The notes under the pieces are model-generated. The model saw only the letters and a list, made by a program, of their open reading frames with translations, was not told the DNA's origin and made no database searches. Source: Climacium dendroides (taxonomy: Eukaryota; Streptophyta; Bryopsida; Hypnales; Climaciaceae). From it: 64,000 nucleotides of DNA. Positions 57,891 through 64,000 of this stretch are shown here, in pieces. A program made the translations under genes and the position numbers. Position 1 is the first letter of the stretch. Every line of letters starts with the position of its first letter. The DNA lies in the NCBI GenBank assembly GCA_950106755.1, contig OX467088.1, positions 5,812,001 through 5,876,000 of the forward strand, written 5' to 3'.

Positions 57891-59290
57891 AAAAATTTAG
57901 ATTCTGAGTTTTAAATTCCATCCATGGTTAGTTTCTCCAATGCTATTACCAATATTTTTTATAAATTTGGAAAGGAAAATTTTGAAATTACTCCTAAATT
58001 CAATTACAAGCAAAATATTATCATTTTTTGAGTGCAATTTGTTGGAATGGATTTGAAATGAGGTTCTCTTCACATAGTGATTTTTTGAAATTTGTGTTCT
58101 TTGCATTTATGACTTCATTTTTGCAAATCCAATTTTGAACTTGAATCAATGCAATTTGGGCTTCCTCAACCACTTGACATACTTCTACATTTGTAATTTT
58201 AGAAAAATATATAGTCTAATAACACCAAATCCAACCATTAGATAGAACAACAACTTGATAAAGTATCTTTACAAATTAAGATGACTTTCATCCAAGTAGT
58301 GATGAGATTGAAACTTGAGTTTCAATCTGTTTATTGTTCAAGAATTGGACATTGGAGGGCTTTAAGGTTAACCCTTGGAGTCCCAGGCCTTTTTTTTCTT
58401 GCGTCAAATTCCACTCAAAACTACCCTCTCTATTACAAAGTGCAAAAAAATTTAGAGTTTTTTTTTACATATCTAAATATAGAATCTTGCACTAGATTAG
58501 CATAAGAATATGTGGAAGAAATTCTAGAAACTTTGCCCTCATGGATTGCAATATATTTGTGTTTGAAGTAAAGAAAACCAATCAGTTTTTGCACTTGGCC
58601 TAACTAAATTTTAAGGCTTTGAATCTACTTACCTTATCAATATTGAATTAAAAAAAATTTATATTGAAAAATTGAATTGAAAGTGTAAAAAAAACTCAGA
58701 AAACAAACACTTGATTTTCATTCTTTTAAAAACTATTAAATAGAAACAAATATAAGATTGAAGAAAAAAATAATTGTTAATAGGTCTAAGATGGAATTCA
58801 AATACAATAATTCCAAAAATTAGATTGTTCTAGCAAGTGAATTAAACCCTTACCAATTTATTTATTTTTGAAAACTATGAAAATTGAATTCATAAAATGA
58901 ATCCTATGACTTATTTTTTCAAGAAGATACTTAGATTGCCCAAAAAATAAGATTGTCCATAACTTCCTCATTACTAATTCAAATTGAATGAATCAAATCT
59001 TTCCATGTAGCCAAAAATATTTTCTATAAGAAACTAAAATTTTATTCTGGCATTTTGTGATTTTTTGGTGCAATCCAACAAAACCCATTTTAGACTTAGG
59101 GTGGCATAAATTTTGTTCTCAGGTTTTGATTCAAATTAAAAAAATTCTCATGAAGTCAATTTGTTTTCTTACATTCAATTTTTTTTCAAAAAATTGCAAT
59201 GAAAATTGAGACTATAGGAATCTACCTAAAATCTATTTTGTATTCTCAAGGGATAGTGGGACTTCAAAGGTCAAGTCCCAATTAATAATG
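57890..59290 (-). repeat. R1 repeat, long minus-strand copy
   Basis: Reverse-complement of most of 10110-11700: ATGGATTTGAAATGAGGTTC, AACACCAAATCCAACCATTA, CAACTTGATAAAGTATC, then CATGGATTGCAATATATTTG, TGGCATAAATTTTGTTCTCA and CCTAAAATCTATTTTGTATTC. This makes it the near full-length partner of the 10-kb copy. Confidence 0.75.
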
Positions 59291-59357
59291 GAGTGTCTCT
59301 ATAATATTTTAGTATAAAAATAAGAAGAAAATCTTGTAATAAAAGACCTTTCCAAGT

Positions 59358-59478
59358 AAAATTCCACCATTGAATTTTTATTGAAATTCCACCGTTGAAT
59401 TTTTTTTAAAATTCCACCATTGAAATTTTATTGAAATTTCACCATTGAGTACACCATTGTAATTCCACCATTAAACAC
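59358..59478 (+). repeat. ~26-bp tandem repeat, about four copies
   Basis: AAATTCCACCATTGAATTTT-type units follow head to tail and decay to CACCATTGAGTACACCATTG. It lies 35 bp before the CACTA foldback copy 2. Confidence 0.85.
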
Positions 59479-59512
59479 ATCATTTAGCCTTATCATGGAA
59501 GGATGAATCAAT

Positions 59513-59661
59513 CACTACTAGAAAATTTTGTTTTTTTTGTTTTTTTGGTCACGTTGATCCGGTCAAAATCTAACAAAAATTTGTTGATTCAACAGATTTT
59601 GTTAGATTTTGACCGGATCAACGCGACCAAAACAACAGAAAAACTAGATTTTCTAGTAGTG
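59513..59661. mobile_element. CACTA-type foldback MITE, copy 2 (149 bp, TSD AAT)
   Basis: Same family as the element at 45140. It has CACTACTAGAAAAT / ATTTTCTAGTAGTG termini, AAT target duplication (59510-59512 and 59662-59664), and the same GTTGATCCGGTCAAAAT core in a near-complete hairpin. It differs from copy 1 in the inner stem (CTAACAAAA rather than CTGACAGAA) in both arms. Confidence 0.9.
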
Positions 59662-59699
59662 AATTATTGAAAAGTTTGCATACATTCTTTACAAACTAC

Positions 59700-62600
59700 A
59701 TAAATTCTTGATTCTCAACTAATGGCTAGAGAGGTCCAAAAACTTGGAAATTATCAAGAAGGTTTATAATTGCACTTCAATTAAAAGTTTGCAAGGTTGT
59801 AGAGTTCATCAAGTTCATTGCTCATAAGGTTAGGCCTTAGGTGATTTGTTTTTGACACTAGGTTAGTTTATTCTATTTCTACATCACTTTGATAAAAATA
59901 ATATTTAAAAAAAATAAAAGTATTGCAAAAGATTTTTTCTTGAGACAAACTAATCAACTTTGTCTACAATCAAACTATTCCAAAATTTATATTCATTAAA
60001 AATATTAGTATCCTCACGAGTATCCTACTAGTATTTGTACAAAAAATAGAAATTTAACACAAAACAATTCAAATCCTAGACAATTCTAAAGATGATTAGT
60101 GGTAATACAATAATTCCATCTAGGCAATTGAAGACAATTAGAACAAAAGATCTCATTCTTATAACAAATGGAACTAAATTTTGTTGCATGGTCTATTTTT
60201 TCCTAGTCACTATTGCCATTGCTTAATGAACAAGTGTAACCCTTTTTTATCCTACATTGTCAATACATTTCTGATGTTAGTCCTACATAATGTGTTTGAA
60301 GGGGAATTGTTTTATAACCATAGGGAGATGGATGAAGAGTGTTGCAATTGACAATCAATCTATGTGTTATCAATTTGTTCAACTTGCATTATATATAGGC
60401 ATGTATGGTAAGTTAGGCAATTGCAAAAAACACCTACACTATTAGTTTCATTTTGTATTTTTTTTTGGTATACTATTAAATTGGAAAAAATATTTTAGGT
60501 ATATATATACACACTTTGCTAATGTTTAGAAAAAGGAGATTATATCCTATTAAGATGAAGCACAAATAATCTCCCAAGTAGTAAAAATAAAGAAGTGTAA
60601 AGTCACAATAAAATATATGCATATTCATTTTCATGAAAAATAGGTAAAATGATTAAAAATATAAATTTATATTGATTTATTTTTAATAACTATGGAGATG
60701 ACTATGCACCAAAAATCAACATAATATTCTTTTCAATGTCTATAGATGCAAGATGAGTTTGGTAGTCTTTTATAAAATATAAAATATTTTTTTATTAATA
60801 AATGTTTTTCTTATTTTATAATTTAGTTTTTAAATACTTAAAAGATTTGTGTGAGCAAATTCACCTTTTCTATGAATTTAAACTATAATGGGTGATTACT
60901 TTTAAAGTTGAGTTTGAAGAATTAGTACATGTAATGATTTTGGCAAATGTTCAGTGTCTTCGTAATCTTTGTTACATTTTAGAAAGAAATACTTAAATTA
61001 ATGTGGAGGTTCAAATGAAGAGTACTACAATGGACAACCAATCTTTGTTGATACCAATTTTTATTCCTCCCATCCCATTGAAGTCTCTTACAAATATTAA
61101 ACAACAATAATTTGTTATAGATTGTGAACTACCATATTGGTTTACTTTTAATATAATGAAAAAGATTAAAAAACATTCAAGAGTTTTTAGTTCAAAAGTG
61201 TTAGTACTTTAGATTAAACTACAAGCATTCGTTAGAAGGCTTTTACGCATAGGAAGTAAAACTAGATCAAAATTGCAAACCAAAAATATATATATAAAAA
61301 AGGTAAGAAATACAAAAGTTTACTGAGAACAAAGACTAGTAATGAAAATGAGTCTAAATATAAATGGAAGACCACCAAAAAAAATACTAAACATGAAAAG
61401 CACAAAAGATGTTAGTAAATTTAAAACTACTAGGAAAACACTAACTTCATCATAAATGTACTCAATTAGGTAAAGAATAGTAATTAAAAGGATTTTTTAG
61501 TGAATTAGTAATGGATGAACATGAGTAGGAGTGTTAGTTAGTTATGAAGTTGGGGTAATAGGCAAATTAGGGTTAGGAGTTCCTTCTTCCTCAATGAGCC
61601 CAGTCTTGCCCAATTTGGAGCTGGTACAAAGAAATGGTGGTCAATTTTGTAAGAGGTGAAGAGCTACTGCGGGATTTTGAGACGGCCAACTTGGGCGGAC
61701 TATTGCGAGAGTATGGTAAATTGAATGGAAGTGAATTTTGGAGGATAGGAGCGTCTTGAAGCTAGCTTCCAACCGAGACAAGTTTTGGTGGATTTGGAGC
61801 TTAGATAAGATGGTGGCAGTCAAGTTGGTGGCGCAAGGTTTGTTGTTGCAAGGAGTTGAAGCTACTACTTTGGAGCCTGATTGCAAGAGATTGACACAAC
61901 CAATGGATCTGAAACTTTGGGAGGTTGAAGATGGTGAAGTTAGCTTTTCAAAAATCTAAGTCTCAACCAATTTGGAGCAAGGAGGTGGAGATGGTGACCA
62001 ATTCTTTGGAAGAGGGTTGGCTGCCTCTAGGAGGAGGTGCCAATTGAAGGTTTTGTGTATACTTCCCCATTTGTAATTGAACAATTGCAATTTTCACTGC
62101 ACTTTGTTATAAAAGATCTTGTGAAATCAAATACATGTTGAACTTAGATAGATAACTTGCCTTGGGTGAAGAGTCTAAAAAGAATGCATGTCATGGTATA
62201 TATCGGAATTGGGAATTAGGGTTCAATTGGGGCCGTTTTAGGCCTCTAAAGGCATTTTTGGATGGAATTTTAGCATAGAAATTTGTCTTACATCTTTAGA
62301 ATGCTTAAGTAGACACGTGAGAAATGTTAGGGAGTAATTGAGAGTGGTTTGGAAGGCTGCCCCTTTTTCACTTAGACTTAGTTTACTAAAAATTTATTAA
62401 AAGAATTGAGAAATCCATTGCTTGGAGGCATTTAGATTAGAGTCCCATACACTCCTCCTTGACCAACTTTGTGGATGGGTTTTGCCTCACAGTGAAAAAC
62501 ACTCACATGAATACATCTTATATTTTTAGAAGTATTTTTTCACCAAACTTTATTCAATGTAACACTTTTATATTCAAATTTGCGAGTTTAAAATTTTCAA

Positions 62601-64000
62601 GCGTGTAATTTTGATTGTTGTTCATAAATTAGCAATGATGAAAGTATAAGATTGGCCCTTCTTGCATTTACTTTACTCACTTGTATTTTGGGGGGGTCTA
62701 CATCACTAAATATATGTATTTCGTGATTCATTGTGTCAACCATCATGACATCCAAGTACTTATGATTGTTGTGTATTGATCAAATATTATTAAGATTTGA
62801 CAATCAATCTACTCACTTATATGTAGACATTGCAAGACTTTTGTAACCTAGTTGCACATTTCTAAGTTTTAAATATATGATAATATAAATGGTTTACACC
62901 AAAAAGTTATAATTTTACCACTACTTTATTTTGATCGAACATTACAATCTTTTTATTAGAGTGGTAAATGATGATGTGATTTTGTACAAATGGACTATAT
63001 ATTGAATATAGAATCTAACAAATAAATTAATAGCATACAATTATTTAGAAGGAACTTGAGGTTATTCAAATAATGGGTTATTTATGACTATTATGTGCAA
63101 ATTATAGTGAAGAGCACCATGATATAAACCAATTCCTATTCCATAATTATTTTAAAAAAACAACCAATAGACAATAATTATAAACCTAATTTTTAAATTG
63201 CAATAAAAAAATTAAGTCTTAGAAATTTTCAAACATAAGAAGAAACTAAACTTGCAAAGGTTACCTTCTAAGGAACAACACAATTGAAATTTGAGATTGT
63301 TTCAAGCAAAGTCAAACTTAAATGACTTCTTCCAAAATTTTGACAAATATCATTATTTATTTTGGATCATTAATTTTTTATTTTAAACAACACCATTCTA
63401 TGCTAGAGACCATCCCAAATATGAATCCAAAATTTCCAAATTAAATCATTCAAATCAATGAGAAAATAAGTACAAAAATTCCAAATTTTGTAGTCTAGAC
63501 CATGCCAGCTAGAAGGTATTGCTAGGCATGCTGAGAGCTTCTATACTTATAATTATTTTGTGCAATTAACATTGTGATTATTTGGTCCCATAAAATAAAA
63601 TGTTAAATTATATGATAATACTAATGCTAATACTTCAAATTGTCAAGTGATCCCTATAAGGTAGAAGTACCTATTTCAGATAACTTAAGCATTTCAATGT
63701 GTATGATTTGGGAAAGTCATGGAAGAACTAATTCAGGGTGTGCAAAAATAAGGTTGCCGAAGAATGCTAGAAAGAACAGAATTTTTTCTCCTAGAATGAA
63801 TATTTTATTGAATATAAAAGAGGATTTTTTATCCGGATCCATTTTGGTTTCATAGACTTACCTATTCTAATTACCTTTGATACATTTCCCTAAGCCAATA
63901 AAGAAGAGAGATGAATGGGCAAGAAGGTACAAACAGAGAATCTTTCTCAATAACTAGTGCATTCAATTGTTGTCCACAATAGGTCAACCTATGCAACCAT
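59700..64000. other. AT-rich gene-less DNA
   Basis: The only coding-like stretch is at 61738-61959 (plus), 73 codons with DKFWWIWSLDKMVAVKLVAQ, but upstream frames are broken by several stops and the opposite strand is also open. No element recognised. Confidence 0.4.

Noticed and set aside
61641..61959. Overlapping frames on both strands with Trp-rich plus-strand peptide
   Set aside because: The plus frame is interrupted repeatedly just upstream and no family is recognised. Possibly a relict, but not supportable.

Overview
This window looks like nuclear DNA from a land plant with a large, repeat-rich, gene-poor genome. Only one intact protein-coding gene can be supported in 64 kb: an intronless AP2/ERF transcription factor at 16730-18202 (+). 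It carries the N-terminal domain typical of cytokinin response factors (CRFs). The plant assignment rests on this gene and on plant-type transposon ends (CACTA and Stowaway-like), an LTR-retrotransposon primer site complementary to plant initiator tRNA-Met, and an interstitial TTTAGGG motif. The gene sparsity and old, diverged repeats would fit a gymnosperm or another large-genome lineage, but the sequence alone does not fix the species.

Layout: 1-3500 is AT-rich DNA with a three-copy ~180-bp tandem repeat, followed by a GC-richer segment. 3530-4700 holds a CACTA-like element and dispersed repeats. 5100-9700 is a GC-rich/AT-rich mosaic with short tandem duplications and a recurring 20-bp motif. 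10.1-11.7 kb is the longest copy of an AT-rich repeat family (here R1). 11.9-12.8 kb and 22.1-24.2 kb carry pairs of another family (F3). 16.0-19.6 kb is the CRF gene with its leader and downstream region. 20.98-21.43 kb is a TTAA-flanked inverted-repeat element. 26.27-27.31 kb is a large foldback. 31.1-34.35 kb is an inverted duplication whose arms retain coding-like stretches. 35-40 kb is featureless AT-rich DNA. 41-42.5 kb is GC-rich with an orphan LTR primer site. 44.4-45.9 kb holds an unidentified minus-strand pseudogene interrupted only by TAG codons, with a CACTA foldback between its two coding blocks. 47.8-48.9 kb is a 10-bp pyrimidine minisatellite. 51.5-59.7 kb contains inverted R1 copies, a Stowaway-like MITE and a second CACTA foldback. 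59.7-64 kb is AT-rich with nothing recognisable.

The parts do not form an operon-like or cooperative system. The picture is a single regulatory gene in a gene desert built from successive non-autonomous transposons, foldbacks and minisatellites. The most unusual structures are the minisatellite, whose purine strand matches the G-quadruplex pattern at every 10-bp unit; the CACTA foldbacks with paired sequence differences in both hairpin arms; and the large inverted structures at 26.3-27.3 and 31.1-34.35 kb.
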